From Pseudodesulfovibrio sp. 5S69 (GTDB taxonomy: Bacteria; Desulfobacterota; Desulfovibrionia; Desulfovibrionales; Desulfovibrionaceae), in contig NZ_CP146609.1 in assembly GCF_037094465.1 (NCBI RefSeq), positions 2,227,501-2,291,500 on the forward strand: 64,000 bases of DNA, given 5' to 3'. The translations under genes were made by a program, and so were the position numbers. Positions 20,994 through 30,838 of the stretch are shown piece by piece (position 1 is the first letter of the stretch; each line of letters opens with the position of its first letter). Under the pieces are notes generated by a model. The model did not search any database. It was given only the letters and a program-made list of their open reading frames with translations, and had not been told where the DNA came from.

Positions 20994-21317
20994 ATGCGAG
21001 GAAGATTGATATTCGTGGTGCTGCTCGTGTCCATCAACCTTTTCCTGATGACCAGGTTGATATGGAGCGATCATGGAGTGTTCGCCTATCTGGAACTGAA
21101 GAACCGGTACGAGGTCCTTCGCAAGAAGATCGAGACCGTGGACGCCAGAAGCCTGGACCTGAGCCAGGAGATCCGCAAGCTCAAGTCGGACAAGGGCTAC
21201 CAGGAGAAGGTCATTCGAGAAAAGATGAATTTTGTCAAGAAGGACGAATTGTTGTACATATTCCCGGATGAGAAGGACCAACCTCGCGGAGAAACCGCCG
21301 ATGTGCAAGAAAATTGA
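20994..21317 (+). CDS. ftsB: Septum formation initiator FtsB/DivIC-family protein
   Basis: 107 residues: short cytosolic start, one transmembrane helix (about 5-24), then a periplasmic coiled coil (LELKNRYEVLRKKIETVDAR) ending in the family signature EKVIREKMNFVKKDEL. FtsB joins FtsL and FtsQ in the divisome. Slightly long C-terminal tail. The TPR gene starts inside its last codons (17-base overlap), tying the two together. Confidence 0.88.
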   Translation: MRGRLIFVVLLVSINLFLMTRLIWSDHGVFAYLELKNRYEVLRKKIETVDARSLDLSQEIRKLKSDKGYQEKVIREKMNFVKKDELLYIFPDEKDQPRGETADVQEN

Positions 21318-22092
21318 ATGGTATCAGGAAGTTCTCTCCCTGGAACCCGGCTCTCGGGTTTTCTTCCCTCTCGCCAAGCTGTTCGTGGAAAACGGACAGC
21401 CCGAGGACGCGGTCAAGACGCTGCGCCAGGGACTGGACAGACATCCCGATTACCTTGAGGCGCGCATGCTCCTGGTGGAGCTGCTGACCGAGCTCGACCG
21501 CGAGGCCGAGGTCCACGAGCAGTTGGAGCGGGTCATCAATCCCCTGCGCGACTATCCCGCGTTCTGGCGCGGCTGGGCTCGGAGCCTGCCCCCGGAACAG
21601 CGCGACCTGGCCGTCTTTCTGATGTTGGTGGCCTCCAATCTCTCCGGCGACATCATCAAGTGGACCGACGTGGTTTTCGAGGGCATCGGCACCCTGGCCG
21701 ACCGGCTGGTGGGCGCGCCCTTGCCGCCCCCGGTGGACTGTCCCCCGCCTTTCAGGCTGCCCGAACGGGAGCGGCCGCATTTCGACGACGAGGCCGGTCG
21801 TCCGGACTTCCGGCCCGGCACCGGTTCCTTCCGGACCAAGACCATGGCCGACCTGCTGGCCTCCCAGGGGGACGTCGAGGGCGCACTTGAAATCTACCGG
21901 GATTTGTTGCAATCAACCATGTCCGACGAACGGCGCGCGGAACTGCAAGACCGGATCGTGCAGTTGGAGCGCGACCGGGACGGCGGAGGGCCGGACGGGG
22001 AAGCCGACGCCTTCAGCGTGCATGCCAAGAACCGGTTGATCAGCACGCTCGAAACCCTGGCCGCCAGATTCGAGGCCCGGGTCCAGAGCTAG
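21301..22092 (+). CDS. Tetratricopeptide-repeat protein
   Basis: 263 residues. N-terminal TPR-like helices (WYQEVLSLEPGSRVFFPLAK, then NGQPEDAVKTLRQGLDRHPD) and another near the C-terminus (MADLLASQGDVEGALEIYRD), separated by a proline-rich linker (PLPPPVDCPPP). No signal peptide, so probably a cytosolic scaffold. ATG 21301 has GGAGA 9 bases upstream and overlaps the end of ftsB. Role unknown. Confidence 0.82.
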   Translation: MCKKIEWYQEVLSLEPGSRVFFPLAKLFVENGQPEDAVKTLRQGLDRHPDYLEARMLLVELLTELDREAEVHEQLERVINPLRDYPAFWRGWARSLPPEQRDLAVFLMLVASNLSGDIIKWTDVVFEGIGTLADRLVGAPLPPPVDCPPPFRLPERERPHFDDEAGRPDFRPGTGSFRTKTMADLLASQGDVEGALEIYRDLLQSTMSDERRAELQDRIVQLERDRDGGGPDGEADAFSVHAKNRLISTLETLAARFEARVQS

Positions 22093-22148
22093 CGAACCTG
22101 TAAGGGACGTTTCCGCCTCGCGGCGCGTCCATGCATGAAAGCGGGAAT

Positions 22149-22937
22149 ATGCGATACCTATTTTTGATCCTTCTGGCCACCGCCATGTTGCTCGGCGGCT
22201 GCGGCGTGTGGGACTCCACCGCCGAATATACCAAGGAAACCTGGCAGACCACGCGTGATTTCGTGGACCCGCCACCGGTCGTCGACACCGACAGCTACCA
22301 GTTCACCAACCCCAACCAGGAAAAGCTGGCCAAGCTCATCTCACCGGTCGACGGGCCGTTGACCTCCCTGATCCGGTTCGTGTCCGACACGGACACCATG
22401 CCCGGCATCGAGTGGCTCGACCTGCTCATGGCCCGCTTCCCGTGGGTCGACCGGGTCCTGGTCACGGACGAGGAGGGGACCATCATTTTCATGCAGCCCG
22501 AGCTCCCGGTGAAGCGCATCAGCAAACCGCTGGTCTTCGAGGGGGTCTGGCGGCAAGTCAGCCTGCTGACCGTGGTGGACTACTCCGATCTCGGTCCCGA
22601 GATGTACATCGGGAGGCCCTATTTCGAGGACGTTCGGTTCGGCGGGCTTATCGGCGTGGGGTTCGATCCCCGGTCGCTCATGCGACTGTGCCCGGCCCCC
22701 AAGGCCCTGATCATCATCCATCCCGGACACAACGTCTGGACTCTGGGTGCGGACGTGGACAAGAAGGCCCTGTTGGCCGTGGACTGGGAGGACATCCTCA
22801 AGAGCGAGGTCCACGGGCAGATCAGAGTTGGCAATCGGTATTACACCTGGTTGACCCGGTACGTGGGTAAGGACCAGTATATTTACGCTACGGAAAGCGT
22901 GGACCCAAACGCAGAGGGAAGCTGGTGGCCATTCTAG
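22149..22937 (+). CDS. Lipoprotein with a Cache-like sensor fold
   Basis: 262 residues. Signal peptide with lipobox LLGGC, Cys18 being the lipidation site. The mature part ([42 protein letters not shown]) reads like the Cache/PDC fold of chemoreceptor sensor domains, but no signalling domain is attached. ATG 22149 is the start nearest the hydrophobic core; a weak GGGA precedes it. Likely anchored on the periplasmic side. Function unknown. Confidence 0.78.
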   Translation: MRYLFLILLATAMLLGGCGVWDSTAEYTKETWQTTRDFVDPPPVVDTDSYQFTNPNQEKLAKLISPVDGPLTSLIRFVSDTDTMPGIEWLDLLMARFPWVDRVLVTDEEGTIIFMQPELPVKRISKPLVFEGVWRQVSLLTVVDYSDLGPEMYIGRPYFEDVRFGGLIGVGFDPRSLMRLCPAPKALIIIHPGHNVWTLGADVDKKALLAVDWEDILKSEVHGQIRVGNRYYTWLTRYVGKDQYIYATESVDPNAEGSWWPF

Positions 22938-22966
22938 GGGCGCAAAACAACCGTGGGGGCAAGCAA

Positions 22967-23998
22967 ATGTCGCAACAGGTAACCGTCACCGAGCACATCC
23001 TTCTGCACCAGAAGATGGTGCCGGGGGCAACCGGCCAGTTCACGCGACTCTTCAACGAACTCGTGCTTTCCGCCAAGATCATCGGCCGCGCCGTGAACAA
23101 GGCGGGGCTGGTGGACATTCTCGGCTTCACAGGCGACATCAACGTCCAGGGCGAGGAAGTCAAGAAGCTCGACGAGTACGCCAACCGCATCCTGATCCAT
23201 CGGCTGGCCCGGTCCGGCGTGCTCTGCGCCATGGCCAGCGAGGAGAACGCGGACATTATCGAGGTGCCCGAGTCCCTGCCGCGCGGCGAGTACATCATCA
23301 TCTTCGACCCCCTGGACGGTTCCTCCAATATCGACGTCAACGTCAATATCGGGACCATCTTTTCCATCTTCAAGCGCAAGAGCGACCCGGACGCCGCGCT
23401 GATGTCCAGCGACGTGCTGCAACGGGGCAGCGAACAGGTGGCCGCGGGCTACGTGCTCTACGGCTCCTCGACCATGCTGGTCTTTACCTGCGGCGACGGG
23501 GTGCACGGCTTCACCCTGGACCCGAGCGTGGGCGAATTCCTGCTCTCGCACCCGAACATCCGCATCCCGGAGCAGGGCAAGATCTACTCGGTCAACGAGG
23601 GGTACGAGCGGTATTGGGACCGCCACACCAAGAAGGCCCTGGCCTATTTCAAGTCGCCCAAGAACGCCCTGCGCAAGCCGTACTCGGGCCGGTACATCGG
23701 CTCCCTGGTGGCGGATTTCCACCGCAACCTGCTCTACGGGGGCATCTTCATGTACCCCGCCGATCTGCGCGACCCCAAGAAGCCCACGGGCAAGCTCCGG
23801 CTGACCTGCGAGTGCAATCCCATGGCTTTCCTCGCCGAACAGGCGGGCGGCATGGCCGTGGACGGCGTCAATCGGGTCATGGACATCGAGCCCGACCACC
23901 TGCACCAGCGCATTCCCTTCTTCTGCGGCTCGCGCAACGACGTCCAGGTGGTCCAGGAAATCTTCGAATCCGAGTCCCGGAGAAAGAAGAACCGCTGA
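22967..23998 (+). CDS. fbp: Fructose-1,6-bisphosphatase, class I
   Basis: 343 residues. Metal and phosphate-site motif [20 protein letters not shown] is intact, as are the AMASEEN segment and the C-terminal sugar-binding region ([20 protein letters not shown]). It makes fructose 6-phosphate in gluconeogenesis. ATG 22967 after GGGGGCAAG. Its stop codon overlaps the tsaD start (TGATG), so the two are coupled. Confidence 0.96.
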   Translation: MSQQVTVTEHILLHQKMVPGATGQFTRLFNELVLSAKIIGRAVNKAGLVDILGFTGDINVQGEEVKKLDEYANRILIHRLARSGVLCAMASEENADIIEVPESLPRGEYIIIFDPLDGSSNIDVNVNIGTIFSIFKRKSDPDAALMSSDVLQRGSEQVAAGYVLYGSSTMLVFTCGDGVHGFTLDPSVGEFLLSHPNIRIPEQGKIYSVNEGYERYWDRHTKKALAYFKSPKNALRKPYSGRYIGSLVADFHRNLLYGGIFMYPADLRDPKKPTGKLRLTCECNPMAFLAEQAGGMAVDGVNRVMDIEPDHLHQRIPFFCGSRNDVQVVQEIFESESRRKKNR

Positions 23999-25068
23999 TG
24001 CTCATCCTCGGTATCGAGACCTCCTGCGACGAAACCGCCGTGGCCCTGGTCCGTGACGGCCGACTGCTGGGCCAGGAGCTGGCCACCCAGGTGGACACGC
24101 ATGCCCTGTTCGGCGGCGTGGTTCCGGAGATCGCCTCGCGGGAGCACCTGCGCGTCCTGCCCCGGCTCTACCGGGAACTCATGCGCACGACCCGCGTCGA
24201 TGTCGGGGACCTGGACGGCGTGGCCGTGGCACGCGGCCCCGGCCTGCTCGGCAGCCTGCTGGTGGGCGTGAGCTTTGCCAAGGGGTTGAGCCTGGCGTGC
24301 GGCGCGCCCCTGATCGGTGTCAACCACCTCTGGGCGCATCTGCTCGCGCCCGGGCTGGAAGGGGAGCTTGCGTTCCCGGCCCTGGGGCTGCTGGTCTCGG
24401 GCGGGCACACCCACACCTACCTGGTCGAGTCGCCCACGGAGTTTACGCTGCTCGGGCGCACTCTGGATGACGCGGCCGGGGAGGCTTTTGACAAGACTGC
24501 GAAAATGTTGAATTTTCCATACCCGGGCGGACGCTATATCGACGAGCTCGCCCAGGAGGCCGAGCCGGACACGGACCTGTTCCCCCGGCCGTATATCGAC
24601 AACCCGACCCTGGATTTCAGCTTCAGCGGGCTCAAGACCGCGGTGGCCAACTACGTGGCCGACCACTCGGAACTGGTCTTCGAGACCATGGCCGATCCGC
24701 AGGCCGTGGCCGACCTGCCCGCAGAGCGGCGGGCCGCCCTGGCCCGGGTCTGCGCCTCCTTCAACTGGAGCGTGGCCGACACCCTGCGCATCAAGGTGGA
24801 GCGCGCCCTGAAACAGGCGGGCGAGGTCAGGAGCCTGATCGTGGCCGGTGGCGTGGCCGCCAACACGGGCGTGCGCGAGGCCATGCGGGGCGTGGCCGAG
24901 GGCCACGGGATCGGGCTGACCCTGCCCGGACTGTCTCTGTGTACGGACAACGGAGCCATGATCGCCCATGCGGGCTGGCTGCTCGCCGAGGCAGGATATC
25001 GGCACGGGCTCGACCTCGAAGCGATACCCCGTGGGCGTATCGTTCCGTTGGACTGGGAGCGGGTGTGA
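23998..25068 (+). CDS. tsaD: tRNA N6-adenosine threonylcarbamoyltransferase
   Basis: 356 residues, standard length. Opens with the ASKHA phosphate-binding [13 protein letters not shown]; the metal site HLWAH places ligands at His110 and His114; GGHTH and [10 protein letters not shown] are also intact. With TsaB, TsaC and TsaE it makes t6A37 on ANN-decoding tRNAs. Coupled to fbp by a one-base overlap. Confidence 0.97.
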   Translation: MLILGIETSCDETAVALVRDGRLLGQELATQVDTHALFGGVVPEIASREHLRVLPRLYRELMRTTRVDVGDLDGVAVARGPGLLGSLLVGVSFAKGLSLACGAPLIGVNHLWAHLLAPGLEGELAFPALGLLVSGGHTHTYLVESPTEFTLLGRTLDDAAGEAFDKTAKMLNFPYPGGRYIDELAQEAEPDTDLFPRPYIDNPTLDFSFSGLKTAVANYVADHSELVFETMADPQAVADLPAERRAALARVCASFNWSVADTLRIKVERALKQAGEVRSLIVAGGVAANTGVREAMRGVAEGHGIGLTLPGLSLCTDNGAMIAHAGWLLAEAGYRHGLDLEAIPRGRIVPLDWERV

Positions 25069-25093
25069 CGGGCGTGAAAATTCCCGCCACTCC

Positions 25094-25123
25094 TTGACAG
25101 TAGGGTACATGCGGACCTATTTT
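25094..25123 (+). promoter_or_regulatory. Promoter of trxA-trxB
   Basis: TTGACA, 18-base spacer, TATTTT, 98 bases before trxA. Confidence 0.6.
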
Positions 25124-25221
25124 AAATAAATTGCGAAAACAATTGCGGCATGACGCCGCTCCGGCGCTGCCGGACCCCGAGAATACAAAGGCCGTTGGCC
25201 GAGTAAAAAAAGGAGTACTTC

Positions 25222-25542
25222 ATGGCGAACCAGATCACCGACGGTAGTTTTGAGCAGGACGTTCTGCAGAGCGACATCCCGGTCCTTATTGATTTCTGGG
25301 CCCCCTGGTGCGGCCCCTGTCGTGCCATGGGTCCCGTCATCGACGAGCTGGCCGAGGAATTCGACGGTCAGGTCAAGATCGTCAAGATGAATGTCGACGA
25401 GAACTCCGCCACTCCCGGCAAGTACGGTATCCGCGCCATCCCCACCCTGATTCTGTTCAAGGGCGGAGAAGTCGTCGACCAATCCACCGGTGCCGTTTCC
25501 AAGAGCAGCATCAAGGAAATGATCACGAAAAAGGCGCTGTAA
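25222..25542 (+). CDS. trxA: Thioredoxin
   Basis: 106 residues, single domain, classic active site WCGPC with Cys30 and Cys33, and the cis-Pro loop RAIPTLILF. Cytosolic disulfide reductant. The reductase gene starts 3 bases after its stop, so substrate and enzyme are made together. GGAGTACTTC leader before the ATG. Confidence 0.97.
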   Translation: MANQITDGSFEQDVLQSDIPVLIDFWAPWCGPCRAMGPVIDELAEEFDGQVKIVKMNVDENSATPGKYGIRAIPTLILFKGGEVVDQSTGAVSKSSIKEMITKKAL

Positions 25543-25545
25543 TCG

Positions 25546-26463
25546 ATGAAATCTTATGACGCCGTAGTCATAGGGGGCGGCCCGGCAGGAATGACGGCTG
25601 CCCTTTATCTTTTACGGTCCGGAGTAAAGACCGCCATGGCCGAGAAGCTGTCCCCCGGCGGGCAGGTTCTGATGACCTCGGAGATCGAGAATTACCCCGG
25701 TTTTCCCAAGGGGCTCCAGGGGTGGGAATTGGCTGACAAGTTCGCCAACCATCTTGAGGACTACGACCTCCACCGAATCAACGACGAGGTCCGCGAAATC
25801 AAGGTAGGTTCTCCCTGGCACACCATTGTGGTGGGCGACGAGGAGGTCCGGGCCAAGTCCGTGGTGCTGGCCACCGGTTCCCGGTACCGCAAGCTCGGCG
25901 TACCCGGCGAGGAACGCCTGCTCGGGCGCGGCGTGTCCTATTGCGCCCTGTGCGACGGAAACTTCTTCCGTGACCGGGACGTGGCCGTCATCGGGGGCGG
26001 CAACTCCGCCCTGGAGGAGGCCCTGTACCTGGCCCGCCTGGTGAACAAGGTCTACCTCATCCACCGGCGCGAGGATTTCCGCGGCCATATCTGCTACCAG
26101 AACAAGTGCTTCGCCAACGAGAAGATCAAGGTCATCCGCAACAAAGTGGTGGAAGAAGTCCTGGGCGACAGCGACGTGGAGGCCCTGGCTCTGCGGGACG
26201 TGTGCAACGGCGAGCAGACCCGGCTTGAACTCGACGGCGTCTTCATCTTTGTCGGGTTCGAACCGATCATCGATTTCGTTCCCAAGGAGATCGAGATGGA
26301 GCCCAACGGCGTCGTGACCGACGTGGAGATGCGCACCAACGTGCCCGGCATCTTCGCGGCCGGCGACATCCGGGCCAAACAGTGCCGTCAGGTGGCCTCC
26401 GCCGTGGGCGACGGGGCTACCGCCGCCACAGCCGCCTTTTCCTATCTTGAGCAACTGGACTAG
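25546..26463 (+). CDS. trxB: Thioredoxin reductase
   Basis: 305 residues. FAD-binding VIGGGPAGMTAALYL at the N-terminus, redox pair Cys133-Cys136 (YCALCDG, where many have CATC), NAD(P)H-binding GGGNSALEEALYLA with HRRED, and the closing GDIRAKQCRQVASAVGDG. It reduces the TrxA encoded just upstream. The bamD gene starts 8 bases after its stop. Confidence 0.96.
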   Translation: MKSYDAVVIGGGPAGMTAALYLLRSGVKTAMAEKLSPGGQVLMTSEIENYPGFPKGLQGWELADKFANHLEDYDLHRINDEVREIKVGSPWHTIVVGDEEVRAKSVVLATGSRYRKLGVPGEERLLGRGVSYCALCDGNFFRDRDVAVIGGGNSALEEALYLARLVNKVYLIHRREDFRGHICYQNKCFANEKIKVIRNKVVEEVLGDSDVEALALRDVCNGEQTRLELDGVFIFVGFEPIIDFVPKEIEMEPNGVVTDVEMRTNVPGIFAAGDIRAKQCRQVASAVGDGATAATAAFSYLEQLD

Positions 26464-26471
26464 GAGTCCCC

Positions 26472-27200
26472 ATGCGTCGAATATTGGCCCCCGTCCTTGT
26501 CGTCGTCCTGTTGTCCCTTTCGGGGTGCATCTGGATCGACAGCTATTTTCTGCCTCCGCCCGAGGATACGGCCCAGGAGCTGTACGAGGCGGGCATGGCG
26601 GCAATGGACCAGAAGGAATACGGGGACGCCCAGGATTACTTCTCGAAGCTCAAGGACCGCTTCCCGTTCAGTCCGTACTCGCTCAAGGGCGAACTGGCGT
26701 TGGGAGATGCCTACTTCCTGGATGAGGACTACCTGCACGCCCTGGATTCGTACAAGGAATTCGAGGCACTGCATCCCAGCAACGAAAACATTCCCTATGT
26801 GTTCTACCAGATCGCCAACACCGATGTGTCCATGTTCAAGACCATCGACAGGCGGCAGGAGAATATCAAGGAGGGGCTGGAGTATCTCTACCGCCTGGTG
26901 GAGACCTATCCGAAGTCCAAGTACGTCAAGCCGGCCAAGGAAATGATCCTCAAGAGCCGCCGCATCCTGGCTGAGCACGAGATATTCGTGGCCGACTTCT
27001 TCTGGCGTACGGACCAGTTCGGCCCCGCTTGGCATCGCTACCAGTACGTGGTGGAGAACTTTTCGGATATCCAGGACCTGCGCGACTACGCCATGAAGCG
27101 GGCCGAATACTCCTACTTCGAGTACCAGAAGACCCTGTCCGAGGGCGAGCGAGAGCGCGTCCAGGGGAGTTGGAAGCTCTGGCTCAAGCAGTGGCTCTAG
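26472..27200 (+). CDS. bamD: Outer-membrane assembly lipoprotein BamD
   Basis: 242 residues. Signal peptide with lipobox SLSGC (Cys19). TPR helices fill the rest (LYEAGMAAMDQKEYGDAQDY, FPFSPYSLKGELALGDAYF), including the FPxSPY pattern typical of BamD. It belongs to the BAM complex that inserts beta-barrels. AGGAG precedes the ATG. A BamD gene in a window with a Gram-negative gene set fits the assignment. Confidence 0.9.
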   Translation: MRRILAPVLVVVLLSLSGCIWIDSYFLPPPEDTAQELYEAGMAAMDQKEYGDAQDYFSKLKDRFPFSPYSLKGELALGDAYFLDEDYLHALDSYKEFEALHPSNENIPYVFYQIANTDVSMFKTIDRRQENIKEGLEYLYRLVETYPKSKYVKPAKEMILKSRRILAEHEIFVADFFWRTDQFGPAWHRYQYVVENFSDIQDLRDYAMKRAEYSYFEYQKTLSEGERERVQGSWKLWLKQWL

Positions 27201-27234
27201 GCCCTGCCCAACCCTTCAACCGCTGGCCGTTTCC

Positions 27235-28098
27235 ATGCCCGACCCCGCATTGTCCCTGCCTGATCTGATCGGCGAGTCCCTGGTGGACGACGCCCTGTTC
27301 GCGGCGGCCTACGAGGAGTCCTCGGACCGGGAACGCGCCCTGATGAAGACCTGCATCGCCCGGCTGTACGACTGGTACGGCCCGCGCAAGGATACGGCCT
27401 GCGAGGTTGCCCGGCGCTGGCGCGGTGGTTTTTCCTCGGTGGCAAGGGTTGCGCCCGCGGATTGCGCCCTGGTCCTGTTCGACGATTCCTTCGTTTCCCC
27501 GGCACGGCTGCTGGCCGCGCTGGTGCCCGCCATTGCCTGTGGCGTGCCGAACGTCCTGGCCGTTCGCGTGGACGGCCGGGGGAAATGGCCGCGCGCGCTG
27601 CTCACGGCCATGGAATTGGCCGGGCAGGAACTGGTGGCCGACCTGACCGGGGAGGGCGTCTTCCATTTGCTCGACGACCTGGCCGGGGCCGGGGCGAGCG
27701 TGGCGGTCGTGGACCTGGCCGGACGGCCCGGCCTGCGCGCCGGACGGAGCAGAGTGGCCGTACACAGACCGGCCTTCGACCGTAGCGCCGTACTCTTTTC
27801 GGATGACCGGGAGCCGTTCGATCTCGATGCCCTGGCCTTCGTTCATCCCGACATCGCGTTCACCGCGTTCGGGGCCGACGTCCCCCTGCCCGGCGGCTTC
27901 GTCCGGGGCGGGGCCGATTTCCCGGCCTTTCTCGATGCGGTCCGCGACGCGGCATTCGTCCCTTCCGACCGGATCGGCGACGCCCTCGACCGCGCCCGGC
28001 TCGTCTTCGGGCCCGGCCAGGAAGGGGGCTGGGTCTGGCCGGAACTGCATCCCGGTTTTTTCCTTTTTCACCGTACCGCCTGGACCATCGGAGACTGA
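27235..28098 (+). CDS. Hypothetical protein, faintly histidinol-dehydrogenase-like
   Basis: 287 residues. I cannot assign a family with confidence. The segment [20 protein letters not shown], then [20 protein letters not shown], recalls the Rossmann-like substrate domain of histidinol dehydrogenase and aldehyde dehydrogenase relatives, but the catalytic Cys, Glu and His residues are not evident. No signal peptide. It ends 2 bases before the EF-G start codon, so it is likely co-translated with it. Confidence 0.6.
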   Translation: MPDPALSLPDLIGESLVDDALFAAAYEESSDRERALMKTCIARLYDWYGPRKDTACEVARRWRGGFSSVARVAPADCALVLFDDSFVSPARLLAALVPAIACGVPNVLAVRVDGRGKWPRALLTAMELAGQELVADLTGEGVFHLLDDLAGAGASVAVVDLAGRPGLRAGRSRVAVHRPAFDRSAVLFSDDREPFDLDALAFVHPDIAFTAFGADVPLPGGFVRGGADFPAFLDAVRDAAFVPSDRIGDALDRARLVFGPGQEGGWVWPELHPGFFLFHRTAWTIGD

Positions 28099-28100
28099 TC

Positions 28101-30152
28101 GTGAGCAAGAGCAACGCCCCCTCGGCGAAGGTTCTCGGCAACCTCCGCAATATCGGCATCATCGCGCACATCGATGCCGGAAAGACCACGCTGACCGAGA
28201 GAATTCTCTATTACTCCGGACGGATTCACCGTATCGGGGAGGTCCATGAGGGCACGGCTACCATGGACTTCATGCCCGAGGAACAGGAGCGCGGCATCAC
28301 CATCACCTCGGCCGTGACCTCCTGCCAGTGGGACCCGTGCATGATCAACATCATCGACACGCCGGGCCACGTGGACTTCACCATCGAGGTGGAGCGCTCC
28401 CTGCGCGTACTCGACGGAGCCGTGGGCGTGTTCTGCGGGGTCAGCGGCGTGGAGCCGCAGTCCGAGACCGTCTGGCGGCAGTCCGAGTCCTATCACGTGC
28501 CCAAGCTGGCCTTCGTCAACAAGATGGACCGGCTGGGCGCGGACTTCGAGGGCGTGCTCGACGACATCGTCCGCAAGCTGCGGGCCAACCCGGTGGCCGT
28601 CCAGTATCCGGACGGCGAGGGCCAGGACTTTTCCGGCGTCTTCGATCTGGTGACCATGGAGCGGCTCGAGTTCGACCAGGGAGCCAGCGGCGCGACCTAC
28701 ACCCGTACCCCGGTCAGCGAGGACCAGGCCGCCATGCTCTCGCCCTGGCGCGAAAAGCTCATCGAGGCCGCCGCCGAGGAGGACGAGGAAATCCTCGACC
28801 TGTACTTGTCCGGCGAAAACGTGCCTGCCGACAAGATTCACGCGGCCCTGCGCAAGGCCACTCTGGCGCGCCGGATCGTGCCCGTGCTGGTCGGTTCGGC
28901 GCTCAGGAACATCGGTGTGCAGCCGGTGCTCGACGCGGTCTGCCGTTATCTGCCGAGTCCTCTCGACGTTCCGCCCGCCACCGGCGTGGATCCGGTCACG
29001 CACAAGAAAAAGCATTTCGAGGTCTCGCCCAAGGAGCCCCTGTCCGCCCTGGTCTTCAAGGTGGCCATGGACTCCGGCCGCAAGCTGGCCATGATGCGCA
29101 TCTATTCGGGGCGCATCGAGGCGGGCGGGACCGTGTACAACGTCACCCAGGACCAGGACGAGCGCGTGGCCCGGCTGTTCCGGCTGCACGCGGGCCGCAA
29201 GGAGAAGATCGACGCGGCGTTCGCGGGCGACATGGTGGCCGCGGCGGGAATGAAGTTCGCCCGAACCGGCGACTCCCTGTGCGACAGGGAATCGCCCATC
29301 ATCCTGGAGCAGATCGCGGACTACAAGCCGGTCATCTCCCTGGCCATCGAGCCGCGCAACACCGAGGAGGGCGACAAGCTCGACGAGGTCCTGGAAAAAT
29401 ATCTTCTGGAAGACCCGACCCTGGACCTGACGCACGACGAGGACACGGGCCAGATCATCCTGTCCGGCATGGGCGAACTGCACCTTGAGGTCGTCCTGGA
29501 GCGGCTCGGGCGCGAGTACAAGCTCGAACCACGGGCGGGCAAGCCCCAGGTAGTCTACCAGGAAACCATCGGCGCCAAGGGGTCGGGCAAGGGCCTGTTC
29601 AGCCGCGAGCTGGGCGAGGTCATGCACTTCGGCGCGGTGGAGCTTTCCGTGGAGCCGCTGCCGCGCGACAAGGAGCGGACCATCTCCTTCGAGGTGGACA
29701 CCGAGGCCTGGCCCGCCGCCTGGCTGGAAGCGGTGGAGGACGGCATCACCGACGGGTTGCAGAGCGGCGTGATCCGGGGCTACCCGGTGCAAAATGTCCG
29801 CGTCCGGGTGCTCGGCCTGGAGCGGCGGGAGGGCGAGTCGAGCCCGGTGGGCTATCGTATGGCCTCGGCCATGGCCCTGAAGGAGGCGTTGGCCAACGCC
29901 GATCCCAAGCTCATGGAGCCGATCATGTGGGTCGAGATTTCCGTGCCCGAGGAGTTCGTCGGCGACGTGGTCGGCCTGCTCGGCTCCAAGGGGGCCAAGA
30001 TCGAAAACATGATCGACCGAGCAGGGCTCAAGATCGTCCAGGGGTTGGCCCCGCTGGGCAGGCTGTTCGGCTTTTCCACCGACCTGCGGTCGGCCACCCA
30101 GGGCCGCGCCGGGTTCCTGATGAAATTTTCACGTTTTGATGTCTTGGAGTGA
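28101..30152 (+). CDS. fusA: Translation elongation factor G (EF-G family)
   Basis: 683 residues. GTPase motifs: G1 AHIDAGKTT (about 21-29), G2/G3 RGITITSA and DTPGHVDF, G4 NKMD. Domains II-V follow, ending with the domain V segment [19 protein letters not shown] drives translocation and, with RRF, recycling. It is not beside rpsL, rpsG or tuf, so it may be a paralogue of a str-operon EF-G located elsewhere. GTG start with GGAG 8 bases upstream; TTG-started DUF2062 gene follows after 3 bases. Confidence 0.93.
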   Translation: MSKSNAPSAKVLGNLRNIGIIAHIDAGKTTLTERILYYSGRIHRIGEVHEGTATMDFMPEEQERGITITSAVTSCQWDPCMINIIDTPGHVDFTIEVERSLRVLDGAVGVFCGVSGVEPQSETVWRQSESYHVPKLAFVNKMDRLGADFEGVLDDIVRKLRANPVAVQYPDGEGQDFSGVFDLVTMERLEFDQGASGATYTRTPVSEDQAAMLSPWREKLIEAAAEEDEEILDLYLSGENVPADKIHAALRKATLARRIVPVLVGSALRNIGVQPVLDAVCRYLPSPLDVPPATGVDPVTHKKKHFEVSPKEPLSALVFKVAMDSGRKLAMMRIYSGRIEAGGTVYNVTQDQDERVARLFRLHAGRKEKIDAAFAGDMVAAAGMKFARTGDSLCDRESPIILEQIADYKPVISLAIEPRNTEEGDKLDEVLEKYLLEDPTLDLTHDEDTGQIILSGMGELHLEVVLERLGREYKLEPRAGKPQVVYQETIGAKGSGKGLFSRELGEVMHFGAVELSVEPLPRDKERTISFEVDTEAWPAAWLEAVEDGITDGLQSGVIRGYPVQNVRVRVLGLERREGESSPVGYRMASAMALKEALANADPKLMEPIMWVEISVPEEFVGDVVGLLGSKGAKIENMIDRAGLKIVQGLAPLGRLFGFSTDLRSATQGRAGFLMKFSRFDVLE

Positions 30153-30155
30153 GTC

Positions 30156-30695
30156 TTGACCGCGAGGACTCTTCGCAGGACGCCCCCGGACAAGCCGCCC
30201 AGAAGGTCCTTCAGGGAGTGGTGGAAGGGCAGCAAGCGCTGGATGCGGTACTGGTACCTGCGTCTCATGCGCCAGAATTCGTCGCCCAAGAATCTGGCCG
30301 CCGCCTGCGCCCTGGGCATGTTCATCGGCGCGCTGCCCATCATCCCGTTCCAGTCCGTGGTGGTCATCGCCCTGGCCTTCCTCTTGCGGGTCAACAAGCT
30401 GGCCGCCTGGGTGGCCACCTGCTACTCCAACGCGGCCACCATGGTCCCGTTCTACTATTTCCTCTTCCGCGTGGGCCAGTCGGTCACGCCTTTCCAAAAT
30501 GTGGCCTTCGATCCCGACAAGCTTCGCATGGTCGACATGATCCATGCGGGCTGGCAGGTCTTCGGGGTCATGTTCGCGGGCGGACTGGCCTTCGGCATCC
30601 CGGCCACCATCGTCACCTATTTCTTTTCCCTGTTCGCCATCCGCCGCTACCGCAGGCGCCGGGCCGTCCGCATCCTGCGCAAGCGCGAGGAATAG
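30156..30695 (+). CDS. DUF2062 membrane protein
   Basis: 179 residues. A basic N-terminus (RRTPPDKPPRRSFREWWKGS) leads to the family's hydrophobic pattern: SPKNLAAACALGMFIGALPI, a second helix pair, and a strongly basic C-terminus (RRYRRRRAVRILRKREE). DUF2062 proteins are small inner-membrane proteins of unknown function. TTG start with GGAGTGA 4 bases upstream, 3 bases after the EF-G stop. Confidence 0.85.
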   Translation: MTARTLRRTPPDKPPRRSFREWWKGSKRWMRYWYLRLMRQNSSPKNLAAACALGMFIGALPIIPFQSVVVIALAFLLRVNKLAAWVATCYSNAATMVPFYYFLFRVGQSVTPFQNVAFDPDKLRMVDMIHAGWQVFGVMFAGGLAFGIPATIVTYFFSLFAIRRYRRRRAVRILRKREE

Positions 30696-30838
30696 TCCGC
30701 AGCTCGGCTTTTGCCTTCCACCGCGAAACGAAACGGGTTTTTGCGGCCTATAATTGCCAATACCCTCAAAGAGGGGTAGTGGTGGCCCGGTATATGTTTT
30801 CCAATTTGCCATCCACCACATCGCACGGGAGCAGATGA

